Counted from the stretch's first letter, positions 1-8,286 are shown. The stretch is DNA of 58,958 nt from an uncultured Oscillibacter sp. (GCF_900544955.1 NZ_UQXD01000010.1:1-58958), one strand, 5' to 3'. Notes: generated from the letters alone by a model not told the origin. Translations and numbers: made by a program.

Positions 1-2
1 CG

Positions 3-686
3 GCCGCGGACGCCGCGCCCCCGGCGCCCCCCTCCCGGAGCCGGGAGGCCATCACCGCCCAATTGGAGGAGGTCCGCAGCCGCCGGGCCGCGGCCTGTTC
101 CGCCGCCGACCGGCTGGCGGGGCAGCTCCACGCCGGCGGGGACCCGGTGGTGCTCCGCTCCGCCGCCGACCATCTCTCCCGGCAGATCGGCGGCCTGGAG
201 GCGGAGTACGGCGCTATTCAGCTGGCCATGGAGGCGCTGGACCAGGCCAACACCGCCCTGCAAAACCGCTTCTCCCCCGCCCTGGGCCGCCGGGCGGCCC
301 AGATCTTCCGGGAGCTGACGGAGGGCCGGTACGGCGGCGTGGTGCTGGACCGGAGCCTTCATCTCTCCGCGGAGCCGTCGGGGGACGGCGTGTACCGGGA
401 TGCAGGGCTGCTGTCCGCCGGCACGGCGGATCAGCTCTACCTGGCCGCCCGGCTGGCCATCTGCGACCTGGTTTTGCCGGAGGAGGCCGCGGTGCCCCTG
501 GTGCTGGACGACGCCCTGGCAAACTTCGACGACCGCCGCTGCGCCGCCGCCCTCCGCTGGCTGAAGGAGGCCGCCGGAAGGCGGCAAATCCTCCTCTTCA
601 CCTGCCACAGCCGGGAGGCCGCCTTTTTTGCCGAAGACGGGGAGGTTTCCATCCGGCAGTTGACGGACGCGGCGGAGTTGGTATAA
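3..686 (+). CDS. YhaN/SbcC-like SMC ATPase, C-terminal part (5' end outside window)
   Basis: The reading frame is open to the left edge, so this is the C-terminal part of a larger protein and the TTG at 63 is not its start. The visible 227 residues end in an ABC/SMC head domain: signature-like LSAGTADQLYLA, Walker B and D-loop PLVLDDALANFDD, and a switch-type LLFTCH. This arrangement is typical of YhaN, a coiled-coil ATPase that partners a metallophosphoesterase nuclease in DNA end processing. The partner gene would lie upstream, outside the window. The family call rests on the ATPase motifs; a RecN/SbcC relative is the alternative. Confidence 0.75.
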   Translation, partial: AADAAPPAPPSRSREAITAQLEEVRSRRAAACSAADRLAGQLHAGGDPVVLRSAADHLSRQIGGLEAEYGAIQLAMEALDQANTALQNRFSPALGRRAAQIFRELTEGRYGGVVLDRSLHLSAEPSGDGVYRDAGLLSAGTADQLYLAARLAICDLVLPEEAAVPLVLDDALANFDDRRCAAALRWLKEAAGRRQILLFTCHSREAAFFAEDGEVSIRQLTDAAELV

Positions 687-753
687 GATAGAGAAGATTA
701 TTGAACAATCGCCACCGGAACGGTAAGACATCAATAAAGGAGATCAGACTGTT

Positions 754-1575
754 ATGAGCGAATGCACCCATGATTGCGCCTCCTGCGGCGAGAGCTGCGG
801 TGAGCGGCAGGAGCCCCAGACCCTGCTGAAAGAGCACAACCCCGCCGCCAAGGTGGGGAAGGTCTACGGCATTGTGTCCGGCAAGGGCGGCGTGGGCAAG
901 TCCATGGTCACCAGCCAGCTGGCCGTCACCATGCGCCGCCGGGGCTACCAGGTGGGCATCCTGGACGCGGACATCACCGGCCCCTCCATCCCCAAGGCCT
1001 TCGGCGTCCACGGCCAGGCCATGGGCAGCGAGCAGGGCCTCTACCCCATGGAGTCCCGCACCGGCATCCAGATCATGTCCACCAACCTGCTGCTGCCCAA
1101 CGAGACAGACCCCGTCATCTGGCGCGGCCCCGTCATCTCCGGCGTGGTCCAGCAGTTCTGGACCGACGTGCTGTGGAACTGCGACTACCTGTTCGTGGAT
1201 ATGCCGCCCGGCACCGGCGACGTGTCCCTCTCCGTGTTCCAATCCATCCCCCTGGACGGCATCGTGATCGTGGCCTCCCCCCAGGAGCTGGTGGGCATGG
1301 TGGTGGAGAAGGCCGTGAAGATGGCCGAGATGATGGAGGTGCCCATCCTGGGTCTGGTGGAGAACATGAGCTACGTCTCCTGCCCGGACTGCGGCAAAAA
1401 GATCCACCTCTTCGGCGAGGGCAAAACCGCCGAGGCCGCAGCCCGCCACCGCCTGCCGGTGCTGGCGGAGATGCCCATCGACCCGGCCCTGGCCGCCCTC
1501 ACCGACGCCGGGGACATCGAGTCCTTCCAAGGCGACTGGCTGGACGGCGCCGCCAACCGGCTGGAGGGCAAGTAA
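754..1575 (+). CDS. Mrp/ApbC (NBP35 family) iron-sulfur cluster carrier ATPase
   Basis: A 273-residue P-loop ATPase of the Mrp/Nbp35 class, which carries and delivers Fe-S clusters in the cytoplasm. Visible features are a Cys-rich N-terminus (CTHDCASCGESCG), the deviant Walker A GKGGVGKS near residue 45, the switch-like DADITGPSIP, the Walker B-like FVDMPPGTGD, and a C-terminal CPDCG pair that bridges clusters in the family. The ATG follows AAAGGAG at good spacing. It appears monocistronic: a strong hairpin-plus-T-run terminator lies directly downstream. The family call is firm; client proteins cannot be inferred. Confidence 0.92.
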   Translation: MSECTHDCASCGESCGERQEPQTLLKEHNPAAKVGKVYGIVSGKGGVGKSMVTSQLAVTMRRRGYQVGILDADITGPSIPKAFGVHGQAMGSEQGLYPMESRTGIQIMSTNLLLPNETDPVIWRGPVISGVVQQFWTDVLWNCDYLFVDMPPGTGDVSLSVFQSIPLDGIVIVASPQELVGMVVEKAVKMAEMMEVPILGLVENMSYVSCPDCGKKIHLFGEGKTAEAAARHRLPVLAEMPIDPALAALTDAGDIESFQGDWLDGAANRLEGK

Positions 1576-1584
1576 GATTTCCAG

Positions 1585-1621
1585 AAAAAGCCGCGCCGTG
1601 TCCTTCCACGGCGCGGCTTTT
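1585..1621 (+). terminator. Rho-independent terminator after the Mrp gene
   Basis: GCCGCGCCGTG (1590-1600) pairs with CACGGCGCGGC (1607-1617) over a 6-nt loop. The stem is flanked by A5 on the left and T5 on the right, so it could also act on the other strand. Confidence 0.85.
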
Positions 1622-1663
1622 CCATCCCTTTTGTCCATTTCATACAAGATCGCTCCTGCCCCG

Positions 1664-1686
1664 ACAGGGGAAGGCCCCTGTTTTTG
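1664..1686 (+). terminator. Small hairpin with T-run upstream of xpt
   Basis: ACAGGGG (1664-1670) and CCCCTGT (1675-1681) form a short stem followed by a T-run. It lies upstream of the predicted xpt promoter, so it is more likely a second terminator for readthrough from the Mrp gene than an xpt attenuator. No purine-riboswitch core is recognisable near it. Confidence 0.5.
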
Positions 1687-1699
1687 TCTGGAAAAACAG

Positions 1700-1728
1700 T
1701 TGCAAAACCTGGGATAATTGGCGATAAT
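1700..1728 (+). promoter_or_regulatory. Predicted xpt promoter
   Basis: TTGCAA (1700-1705), a 17-bp spacer and GATAAT (1723-1728) match a vegetative sigma-A promoter. The xpt start lies 64 bp further on. Confidence 0.6.
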
Positions 1729-1792
1729 AAAAGGTAAGCGACACTTCGTCAAAAATCGACAATATCATCAGGAAACAGAGGGGGAGCAACGC

Positions 1793-2371
1793 ATGCAGGA
1801 ACTGAAGGACCGCATCGTGCAGGAGGGCAGAGTGCTGCCCGGCAACATCATCAAGGTGGACGGCTTTTTGAACCACCGCATCGACACGGGGCTGATGACC
1901 CACATCGCCGAGGAGTTCGGCCGGCACTTCAACATGGACGAGGTCACCATGATCCTCACGGCGGAGGCCAGCGGCATCGCCCTGTCCGCCATCGTGGCCC
2001 AGCACTTCGGAAAGCCCATGATCTTCGCCAAGAAGGCCAAGAGCGACAACATCGAGGGCGGTCTGTATCAGAGCGACATCTTCTCCTACACCTATAAGAA
2101 AAAGGTCACCCTGCTGGTGAGCAAGGAGTGGCTCTCCTCCGAGGACAAGGTCCTCATCATCGACGACTTCATGGCCAACGGCGAGGCCATGCGGGGCCTG
2201 TGCGATATCGTCACCTCCGCCGGCGCCACTCTGGTGGGCATTGGCTGCGCCGTGGAGAAGGGCTTCCAGGGCGGCGGCGACCGTCTCCGGGCCGCCGGAT
2301 ACAACCTGAAGTCCCTGGCCATCATCGAGTCCGCCGAACCGGGCAACATCGTCTTCCGGGACGAGGACTGA
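1793..2371 (+). CDS. xpt: Xanthine phosphoribosyltransferase
   Basis: A 192-residue type I phosphoribosyltransferase that salvages xanthine with PRPP to XMP in the cytoplasm. The PRPP-binding motif is VLIIDDFMANGEAM (near residue 120), and the N-terminal LPGNIIKVDGFLNH with the TAEASGIA segment is characteristic of Xpt rather than PurR or Apt. The ATG at 1793 is preceded by GAGGGGGAG; the frame is open further upstream, but that stretch includes the promoter. The length matches the family (about 190). It sits two genes before guaA, so XMP production and its conversion to GMP are encoded close together. Confidence 0.93.
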   Translation: MQELKDRIVQEGRVLPGNIIKVDGFLNHRIDTGLMTHIAEEFGRHFNMDEVTMILTAEASGIALSAIVAQHFGKPMIFAKKAKSDNIEGGLYQSDIFSYTYKKKVTLLVSKEWLSSEDKVLIIDDFMANGEAMRGLCDIVTSAGATLVGIGCAVEKGFQGGGDRLRAAGYNLKSLAIIESAEPGNIVFRDED

Positions 2372-2444
2372 CTCCCCCCGCGAACCCCCCCGCCTTCTTT
2401 TCTCGTCTTCTCTTTCAGAACGACGAAAGAGGAGGCATTCTGAT

Positions 2445-3077
2445 ATGAAACAGCGTCTTTTGCTCCTGGCGGCCGCCGCGCTGCTGTGCGCCGCGCTCTC
2501 CGGCTGCCGGCCAGAGGAGCAGACTTCCGCCAAGCCGGTGATCTACCTCTACCCCACGGCGGAGACGGAGGTCACCGTCACCCTGGACTACGGCGGCCGC
2601 CTAACCTGCACCTACCCCGCCTACGACGGCGGCTGGACCGTCACCGCCCAGCCGGACGGCACGCTGACGGACGGCGGCGGCCAGACCTACCAGTACCTCT
2701 TCTGGGAGGGCGCGGATACGGCGGTCTACGATTTTTCCCAGGGCTTCTGCATCCCCGGGTCCGGCACCGCCGCCTTTTTGGAGGACGCCCTGGCCCAGCT
2801 GGGCCTCAGCCGCCGGGAGGCCAACGAGTTCATCGTCTACTGGCTGCCCCGGATGGAGGCCAATCCCTATAACCTCATCGCCTTCCAGGACGAGGCCTAC
2901 ACGGAGCACGCGGTCCTCACCGTCACGCCGGAGCCGGACAGCGTGCTGCGGGTGTTCATGGCCTGGAAGCGCCTGGAATCCCCCGTGGAAGTCCCCGCTC
3001 AGCCCCTCCCCGCCTTTGCCCGCACCGGCTTCACCGTGGTGGAATGGGGCGGCGCGGAGGTTCCCCAAGACCATTAA
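2445..3077 (+). CDS. Predicted lipoprotein with KPVIYLYP motif, function unknown
   Basis: A 210-residue protein with a signal peptide: positively charged start, hydrophobic core and the lipobox LSGC placing the lipidated Cys at residue 21. The mature part begins with the KPVIYLYP segment seen in conserved uncharacterised secreted Firmicutes proteins, followed by a beta-rich region and a segment containing EANEFIVYWLPRME. No catalytic motif is recognised. It lies between xpt and guaA on the same strand; the gap to guaA is 15 bp, so the two are probably cotranscribed. The role is unknown; surface location is inferred from the lipobox. Confidence 0.75.
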   Translation: MKQRLLLLAAAALLCAALSGCRPEEQTSAKPVIYLYPTAETEVTVTLDYGGRLTCTYPAYDGGWTVTAQPDGTLTDGGGQTYQYLFWEGADTAVYDFSQGFCIPGSGTAAFLEDALAQLGLSRREANEFIVYWLPRMEANPYNLIAFQDEAYTEHAVLTVTPEPDSVLRVFMAWKRLESPVEVPAQPLPAFARTGFTVVEWGGAEVPQDH

Positions 3078-3092
3078 AAAGGAGGAATCCCC

Positions 3093-4634
3093 TTGTCTCA
3101 CCAGACTGTCATCGTTCTGGACTTCGGCGGTCAGTACAACCAGCTGATCGCCCGCCGCGTCCGCGAGTGCGGCGTCTACTGCGAGGTAAAGCCCTACACC
3201 GTCTCCCTGGACGCGGTGAAGGCCATGAACCCCATCGGCATCATCTTCACCGGCGGCCCCAACAGCGTGTACGACCCCAAGTCCCCCCAGGTGGACCCCG
3301 CCGTGTTCCAATTGGGCGTGCCGGTGCTGGGCATCTGCTACGGCTGCCAGCTCATCGCCCACCATCTGGGCGGCAAGGTCATCGCCGCCACCGGCGACTC
3401 CGCCCGGGAGTACGGCAAGACCGAGACCTATTTCGACACCGGCTGCAAGCTCTTCAAGGGCCTTCCGGCCCAGGGCATCACCTGGATGAGCCACGGGGAC
3501 TATATGGAGAAGGTGCCTGAGGGCTTCTCCCTGGTGGCCCACTCCGACGCCTGCCCCAACGTGGCCATCTGCGACGAGGCCCGGGGCTTCTACGGCGTCC
3601 AGTACCACCCCGAGGTGAACCACACCCAGCACGGCACCGACATGATCCGCAACTTTCTCTATGAGGTCTGCGGCGCCAAGGGCGACTGGACCATGGGCGA
3701 CTACAAGGAGACCGCCATCCGCCAGATTCGGGAGAAGGTGGGCACCGGCCGGGTGCTGCTGGCCCTCTCCGGCGGCGTGGACTCCTCCGTGGCAGCGGCC
3801 CTGGTGGCCGAGGCCGTGGGCAGTCAGCTGACCTGCGTGTTTGTGGACCACGGCCTCATGCGCCTCAACGAGGGCGACGAGGTGGAGGCCGCCTTCCAGA
3901 AGTGGGACATCAACTTCGTCCGGGCCAACGTCGAGGAGCTGTTCCTCTCCAAGCTGGCCGGCGTCTCCGAGCCGGAGCGCAAGCGCAAGATCATCGGCGA
4001 GGAGTTCATCCGGGTCTTCGAGGCGGAGGCCAAGAAGATCGGCCAGGTGGACTACCTGGTGCAGGGCACCATCTATCCCGACGTCATCGAGTCCGGCACC
4101 GGCGATGCCGCCGTGATCAAGAGCCACCACAACGTGGGAGGCCTGCCCGACTACGTGGACTTCAAGGAGATCATCGAGCCGCTGCGGATGCTGTTCAAGG
4201 ACGAGGTGCGCCAGCTGGGCCGGGAGCTGGACCTGCCGGAGTACCTGGTCATGCGCCAGCCCTTCCCCGGCCCGGGCCTGGCCATTCGCGTCATCGGCGA
4301 GATCACCAAGGACAAGCTGGACACCCTGCGGCTGGCGGACTTCATCTTCCGGGACGAAATCGCCAAGGCCCGTCTGGAGGGCACCATGAACCAATACTTC
4401 GCGGTGCTGACCAACATGCGCTCCGTGGGCGTCCAGGGCGACGGCCGGACCTACGACTACACCCTGGCCCTCCGCTCTGTCACCACCACGGACTTCATGA
4501 CGGCGGATTGGACCAGAATTCCCTACGACGTGCTGGACCGGGTGAGCGTCCGCATCGTCAACGAGGTCCCTCACATCAACCGGATCGTGTACGACATCAC
4601 CAGCAAACCCCCCGCGACCATCGAGTGGGAATGA
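3093..4634 (+). CDS. guaA: GMP synthase (glutamine-hydrolysing)
   Basis: A 513-residue enzyme converting XMP to GMP with glutamine and ATP. The class I amidotransferase domain (about 1-190) shows nucleophile Cys82 in GICYGCQ and the His172/Glu174 pair in QYHPEV. The ATP-pyrophosphatase domain begins with the P-loop SGGVDSS at 226-232, and the dimerisation domain ends in the invariant TIEWE. Translation starts at TTG, set by AAGGAGG eight bases upstream; no nearby ATG is in frame. The last codons contain the attachment core of an integrated element. Insertion changed the stop from TAG, read from the right junction, to TGA without altering the protein. Confidence 0.96.
   Translation: MSHQTVIVLDFGGQYNQLIARRVRECGVYCEVKPYTVSLDAVKAMNPIGIIFTGGPNSVYDPKSPQVDPAVFQLGVPVLGICYGCQLIAHHLGGKVIAATGDSAREYGKTETYFDTGCKLFKGLPAQGITWMSHGDYMEKVPEGFSLVAHSDACPNVAICDEARGFYGVQYHPEVNHTQHGTDMIRNFLYEVCGAKGDWTMGDYKETAIRQIREKVGTGRVLLALSGGVDSSVAAALVAEAVGSQLTCVFVDHGLMRLNEGDEVEAAFQKWDINFVRANVEELFLSKLAGVSEPERKRKIIGEEFIRVFEAEAKKIGQVDYLVQGTIYPDVIESGTGDAAVIKSHHNVGGLPDYVDFKEIIEPLRMLFKDEVRQLGRELDLPEYLVMRQPFPGPGLAIRVIGEITKDKLDTLRLADFIFRDEIAKARLEGTMNQYFAVLTNMRSVGVQGDGRTYDYTLALRSVTTTDFMTADWTRIPYDVLDRVSVRIVNEVPHINRIVYDITSKPPATIEWE
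4622..4632 (+). repeat. Left attachment site core (attL)
   Basis: CGAGTGGGAAT, identical to 12672-12682. It encodes the last residues of GuaA and overlaps the first base of the TGA stop. Confidence 0.85.
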
Positions 4635-4692
4635 CGCTTGAAACGGCGCAAACCCGCATGAATACAGGCTTTTTTGCCCGTCCAAAAGGCTC

Positions 4693-4712
4693 TTGATACT
4701 GGATTGATACTA
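4693..4712 (+). repeat. Left integrase arm-type sites (two TTGATACT units)
   Basis: TTGATACT at 4693-4700 and 4704-4711 are spaced exactly 11 bp, one helical turn, about 60 bp inside attL. The right end carries the same pair with the same spacing (12550-12568). This layout suits the N-terminal arm-binding domain of the tyrosine integrase. Confidence 0.6.
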
Positions 4713-4761
4713 TTCGTGTCTGCCCGGTACTCCCAAGAGAATAATCCCAAAAGGACAAGCA

Positions 4762-4803
4762 AAACCGCCCTGCTGAACGACAAATTCAGCAGGGCGGTTT
4801 TTT
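4762..4803. terminator. Bidirectional terminator at the left end of the element
   Basis: AAACCGCCCTGCTGAA (4762-4777) and TTCAGCAGGGCGGTTT (4785-4800) form a 16-bp stem, with T-runs on both strands. It ends the leftward repressor transcript and would also stop rightward transcription entering from guaA. Confidence 0.85.
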
Positions 4804-4810
4804 GCTTGTC

Positions 4811-5362
4811 TTATTTATTTTTTCGCCATAGAACACTCGGTTCACATTTCCCGCAATCGTCGCAGGTTCTCGGCCAATTCAATTTCCATTCAAAGTATTC
4901 GTCCCTGGTGATCTCCCCGGCGTGTAACTCCTGTTGACGCAAGAGCCATTCGTGCATGAACTCGTCTACAAGCCCATAGTTGAAGTAAATGCCCACGGGA
5001 GGTTGTGCAGGCCAGTCGTAACTGTCGTTATACTGGACAACGGTTTCTTCTTTGATTTTACCGGGGACACGGACAAGCGGAAACAGGCAGATAGAGCCGG
5101 GGCTGTCCTCGTCGAGCCAGAAGAATGTCCGCATGAAGTCCTCAGCACAGCCGGGTCGAATGGTATAGAAGTTCTGGCGGTCTACCCGCAGCGCCTCCGC
5201 TATCTTATCCAGCAACTCCCGCTTGGGCACACGGTAATTCGTCTCGTACTGTGCGATACGGTTGTCCGCTCCCTTTTCCTCAAAGCCGATGGCGATCCCT
5301 AATTCCTTTTGCGTCATGCCTCGAAAAGCGCGGATTTTCTTTATTTTATCTCCAACTGTCAT
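4811..5362 (-). CDS. XRE-family (Cro/CI-type) repressor of the element
   Basis: A 183-residue protein with an N-terminal helix-turn-helix (residues about 4-60, IKKIRAFRGMTQKELGIAIG followed by the recognition helix) and a longer, uncharacterised C-terminal half ending in a CDDCGKC Cys cluster. It is transcribed divergently from the excisionase and integrase genes, the usual place for the lysogeny-type repressor of an integrative element. Its promoter region holds two direct 12-bp repeats that are plausible operators. The C-terminal Cys cluster may bind metal; this is inference. Confidence 0.8.
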   Translation of the reverse strand: MTVGDKIKKIRAFRGMTQKELGIAIGFEEKGADNRIAQYETNYRVPKRELLDKIAEALRVDRQNFYTIRPGCAEDFMRTFFWLDEDSPGSICLFPLVRVPGKIKEETVVQYNDSYDWPAQPPVGIYFNYGLVDEFMHEWLLRQQELHAGEITRDEYFEWKLNWPRTCDDCGKCEPSVLWRKNK

Positions 5363-5385
5363 TATGTAACACCGCCTTTGAAAAT

Positions 5386-5414
5386 AGTATAGCGCAAAAA
5401 AGCGAAATACGCAA
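5386..5414 (-). promoter_or_regulatory. Predicted repressor promoter
   Basis: On the minus strand, TTGCGT (5414-5409), a 17-bp spacer and TATACT (5391-5386) lie 24 bp before the ATG. One putative operator repeat falls inside the spacer. Confidence 0.6.
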
Positions 5415-5438
5415 GAAAAAGTTTAACAAAAAAGCGAA
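5395..5438 (+). repeat. Two direct CAAAAAAGCGAA repeats, likely repressor operators
   Basis: The 12-mer occurs at 5395-5406 and 5427-5438, 32 bp apart (about three helical turns). One copy lies in the repressor promoter spacer, the other just upstream of its -35. Confidence 0.5.
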
Positions 5439-5446
5439 TTAAATTC

Positions 5447-5476
5447 TTGACATTAACTCTGATGTTAATGTATAAT
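5447..5476 (+). promoter_or_regulatory. Excisionase/integrase promoter with internal palindromic operator
   Basis: TTGACA (5447-5452), an 18-bp spacer and TATAAT (5471-5476) form a near-consensus promoter. The palindrome ACATTAAC-N6-GTTAATGT (5450-5471) fills the spacer and overlaps the -35, so a bound dimer would block RNA polymerase. Confidence 0.75.
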
Positions 5477-5488
5477 GAGGATGCAATC

Positions 5489-5505
5489 ATTAACATATTT
5501 GCGAA
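5489..5505 (+). repeat. 17-bp repeat, copy 1 (xis leader)
   Basis: ATTAACATATTTGCGAA here is identical to 12604-12620 near the right end. It contains the same ATTAAC half-site as the operator palindrome 20-40 bp upstream. Confidence 0.7.
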
Positions 5506-5528
5506 ATATAAATGAGGAGGTGCAGAAC

Positions 5529-5717
5529 ATGAGCAAGGAACTGTTTGTAAAAGCGGAGGAGGTAGCCAGCGAACTGGGTATCTCCAAGCCCTACGCCTAC
5601 AAACTGGTGCGGGAGATGAACGAGGAACTGAAAGAGAAAGGTTTTATCACCATCCCCGGACGGGTGAGCAGGCGCTACTTCGAGGAAAAATTCTACGGAC
5701 TGCGGGACAGGCAGTAA
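5529..5717 (+). CDS. xis: Excisionase-like small helix-turn-helix protein
   Basis: A 62-residue basic protein with an HTH of the excisionase/MerR-like DNA-binding type (VASELGISKPYAYKLVREMN, residues about 11-30). The ATG at 5529 follows GAGGAGG at ideal spacing, whereas an upstream in-frame start at 5475 lies in the promoter region and lacks a ribosome binding site. It ends 13 bp before the integrase ATG and shares its promoter. In this family such proteins bend attachment-site DNA to favour excision; a 17-bp repeat in its own leader and near attR is a candidate binding site. Confidence 0.75.
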   Translation: MSKELFVKAEEVASELGISKPYAYKLVREMNEELKEKGFITIPGRVSRRYFEEKFYGLRDRQ

Positions 5718-5730
5718 GGAGGGAACGACA

Positions 5731-6807
5731 ATGCCAGCATACAAAGACAAGGCAAAGGGTACATGGTATGCGTCCTTTTACTACGAGGACTGGACAGGCA
5801 AAAAGGTCAAGAAGATGAAACGGGGGTTTCCCACCAAGCGGGAGGCGCTGGAGTGGGAGCGGACATTCCTGCAACAGCAGACCGCCGACCTGGAAATGAC
5901 CTTTGAGAACTTCGTGGCCATCTATGTAGCGGACATGAAAGGCCGTATCAAGGAAAACACCTGGGGGACAAAAGAGCACATCCTCTACAAGAAGTTGGTG
6001 CCCTACTTCGGCAAACGGAAGATGTGCGACATCCACTCGAAAGAGGTCATGGCGTGGCAGAATGAAATGCTCAACCACCGGGATGAAAAGGGCAAACCCT
6101 ATTCCCCGGTGTACCTGAAAACGCTCCATAATCAGTTGAGCGCCGTGTTCAATCATGCGGTGCGGCACTACAATCTGAAAGTCAATCCCGCCGCCCAGGT
6201 AGGCAACATGGGCAAGGCCAAGGGCCGGGAAATGCTGTTCTGGACAAAGGCAGAGTACCTGAAATTTGCCGAGGCCATGATGGACAAGCCGCTGTCCTAC
6301 TACGCCTTTGAAATGCTCTACTGGTGCGGCGTGCGGGAGGGGGAGCTGCTGGCCCTCACCCCGGCGGACTTCGATTTTGAAAAGCAGACTGTTACCATCT
6401 CCAAGTCCTACCAGCGTATCAAGGGCCGGGATGTTATCACCGACCCCAAGACGCCAAAGAGTAACCGGGTCATTCAAATGCCTTCTTTCCTCTGTGACGA
6501 AATGCAGGACTATATCAAAAGCCTGTACGCCGTGGAGCCGACAGACCGCATTTTCACGGTGACGAAATCCTACCTCCACCGGGAGATGGACAGGGGAGCG
6601 AAAGAGGCCGGGGTCAAGCGGATCAGAATACACGACCTGCGGCACAGTCACATTTCCCTGCTGATTGACATGGGTTTTACGGCCCTCGCAATCGCTGACC
6701 GGGTGGGGCATGAGAGCATTGATATTACCTACCGCTACGCCCACCTGTTCCCCACCCGGCAGGCGGAGATGGCGGACAGGCTGGACATGGAGAGAAAGGG
6801 GGCCTAA
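5731..6807 (+). CDS. int: Tyrosine site-specific integrase
   Basis: A 358-residue tyrosine recombinase with the usual three parts: an arm-binding domain (about 1-55, with GTWYASFYYEDWTGKK), a SAM-like core-binding domain (about 57-155), and a catalytic domain. The catalytic residues are visible: Arg202 in CGVREGE, Lys243 in the beta-hairpin, H-x-x-R at 301-304 in HDLRHSH, His327 in VGHESI and the nucleophile Tyr336 in YRYAH. It should recombine the guaA attachment site with the element ends. It is in one operon with the excisionase and looks functional. Confidence 0.93.
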   Translation: MPAYKDKAKGTWYASFYYEDWTGKKVKKMKRGFPTKREALEWERTFLQQQTADLEMTFENFVAIYVADMKGRIKENTWGTKEHILYKKLVPYFGKRKMCDIHSKEVMAWQNEMLNHRDEKGKPYSPVYLKTLHNQLSAVFNHAVRHYNLKVNPAAQVGNMGKAKGREMLFWTKAEYLKFAEAMMDKPLSYYAFEMLYWCGVREGELLALTPADFDFEKQTVTISKSYQRIKGRDVITDPKTPKSNRVIQMPSFLCDEMQDYIKSLYAVEPTDRIFTVTKSYLHREMDRGAKEAGVKRIRIHDLRHSHISLLIDMGFTALAIADRVGHESIDITYRYAHLFPTRQAEMADRLDMERKGA

Positions 6808-6810
6808 ATC

Positions 6811-7131
6811 ATGTCAGCGAAAAATCTTGATAACCACAATCGCTGGAGAAATCGTCAGGTAGCGTTCAGACTATCGCCGGAGGAGGCTGATTTACTGGAC
6901 ACCTATGTGCTTCTGTCGGGGCTGACGAAACAGGACTATATCACCCGGCGGCTCTTGTGCCGGGAGGTGATAGTGCAGGGCAATCCACGGGTCTACAAGG
7001 CATTGCGGAACGAGTGTGCCGCTGTACTGACGGAACTGCAACGGATAGAGGCCGGTGGTGGTGTGGACGGCGAACTGCTGGACACCATTCGACAGATCGC
7101 CGCCATCATGGACGGCATGAGGGGGGATTGA
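6811..7131 (+). CDS. RHH-like mobilization accessory protein
   Basis: A 106-residue protein starting 3 bp after the integrase stop. The N-terminal part (NRQVAFRLSPEEADLLDTYV) reads like a ribbon-helix-helix strand and helix, followed by helices with KQDYITRRLL, a pattern seen in MobC-type relaxosome accessory proteins of Firmicutes elements. It sits between integrase and RepA-like genes and upstream of the relaxase. It could assist the relaxase at oriT or regulate the operon; the sequence does not decide. Confidence 0.6.
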   Translation: MSAKNLDNHNRWRNRQVAFRLSPEEADLLDTYVLLSGLTKQDYITRRLLCREVIVQGNPRVYKALRNECAAVLTELQRIEAGGGVDGELLDTIRQIAAIMDGMRGD

Positions 7132-7134
7132 TAG

Positions 7135-8286
7135 ATGGATAGAGGAAAAGAGAAAACGACTGCCCCATATCCGCCTGTTGGCGCAGACGGGGGACAGCCG
7201 CTCTCACAAAAACCTAACCAAAGTATAGCAGAGGAACAGACCGAACACAAGCCCCAAGAGCGGGATTTTAGGGAAATCCTGCGGCAGATAGACCGGGTCA
7301 ATGACCCGGCCTATCTGCCCTCTCTCTCCATGAACGAACTTTATGACCGTGTGTTTCCCAGCAAGCCCCCCGTGGTGGAGGGCTTGCTCTATCCGGGGGT
7401 GTACCTCTTTGTGGGAGCTCCCAAAGTCGGCAAGTCCTTCCTCATGGCCCAACTTGCCTATCATGTGAGTATGGGCCTCCCCCTGTGGGGGTACGAAGTC
7501 CGACGGGGTGCCGTCCTCTATCTGGCCCTGGAGGACGATTACCCCCGCTTGCAGGAGCGCCTATACCGAATGTTCGGGGCAGACAGCGCCGGGGGGCTGT
7601 TCCTCTCCATCAGCGCCCACACGCTGGGCGGCGGTTTGGAAAAGCAGTTGGAGGGCTTTGTCCAAGAACACCCGGACACCCGGCTTATCATCATCGACAC
7701 CCTGCAAAAAATCCGGGAGACCGGGGACGAAAGGTACAGTTATGCCAGCGACTATGAGGTGATAACCAAACTGAAACGGTTTGCTGACGCAAGCGGGGTC
7801 TGCGTCCTGCTGGTACACCATACACGGAAACAACAGGCCGATGACAGGTTTGACAAAATCTCCGGCACCAATGGCCTGATGGGGGCGGCAGACGGGGCCT
7901 TCCTGCTCCAAAAGGAGCGGAGAACGGACAGCGCCGCCATGCTGGATATTTCCGGGCGTGACCTGCAAGACCAAAGGCTATATCTAAAAAAAGACGAGGA
8001 GCGGCTTGTGTGGGAGTTGGAGCGGCGGGAAACAGAACTGCACAAGGAGCCGCCCGACCCGGTTTTAGAGGCCGTGGCCGCTCTGGTGACGGCGGAGCGG
8101 CCCGAATGGAACGGGACAGCCACCGACCTTGCCGCTGTCCTGGGGCTGGATATTCAGCCCAATGCGTTGACAAAGCGGCTGAATGTCCGGGCTGGGAAGT
8201 TGCTCCTTGACTTCCATATCGGCTATACAAACACCCATATCCGCACCGGGAGCCGTATCAGGCTGGTATGGGTAGAGGAAGTGTGA
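7135..8286 (+). CDS. RepA-like AAA (RecA-fold) ATPase of the element
   Basis: A 383-residue protein with a RecA-type ATPase domain: Walker A GAPKVGKS near residue 100, LYLALEDDYPRLQERL, a Walker B-like LIIIDTLQKI, and VLLVHHTRK followed by ISGTNGLMGAADGAFLL, as in RepA/DnaB-like hexameric helicases of plasmids and mobile elements (AAA_25). A winged-helix-like C-terminal segment follows. It begins 3 bp after the preceding gene. Its stop lies inside the first copy of an iteron array, the usual arrangement for a replication initiator or helicase next to its origin. Confidence 0.75.
   Translation: MDRGKEKTTAPYPPVGADGGQPLSQKPNQSIAEEQTEHKPQERDFREILRQIDRVNDPAYLPSLSMNELYDRVFPSKPPVVEGLLYPGVYLFVGAPKVGKSFLMAQLAYHVSMGLPLWGYEVRRGAVLYLALEDDYPRLQERLYRMFGADSAGGLFLSISAHTLGGGLEKQLEGFVQEHPDTRLIIIDTLQKIRETGDERYSYASDYEVITKLKRFADASGVCVLLVHHTRKQQADDRFDKISGTNGLMGAADGAFLLQKERRTDSAAMLDISGRDLQDQRLYLKKDEERLVWELERRETELHKEPPDPVLEAVAALVTAERPEWNGTATDLAAVLGLDIQPNALTKRLNVRAGKLLLDFHIGYTNTHIRTGSRIRLVWVEEV

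Noticed and set aside
1626..1792. Possible purine riboswitch upstream of xpt
   Set aside because: No conserved purine aptamer core is visible; only a small terminator-like hairpin and a promoter downstream of it.
2601..4685. Very long minus-strand open frame antisense to guaA and the lipoprotein gene
   Set aside because: Its translation is His/Gly/Val-rich and follows from high G+C codon bias in the opposite genes; guaA is unambiguous.
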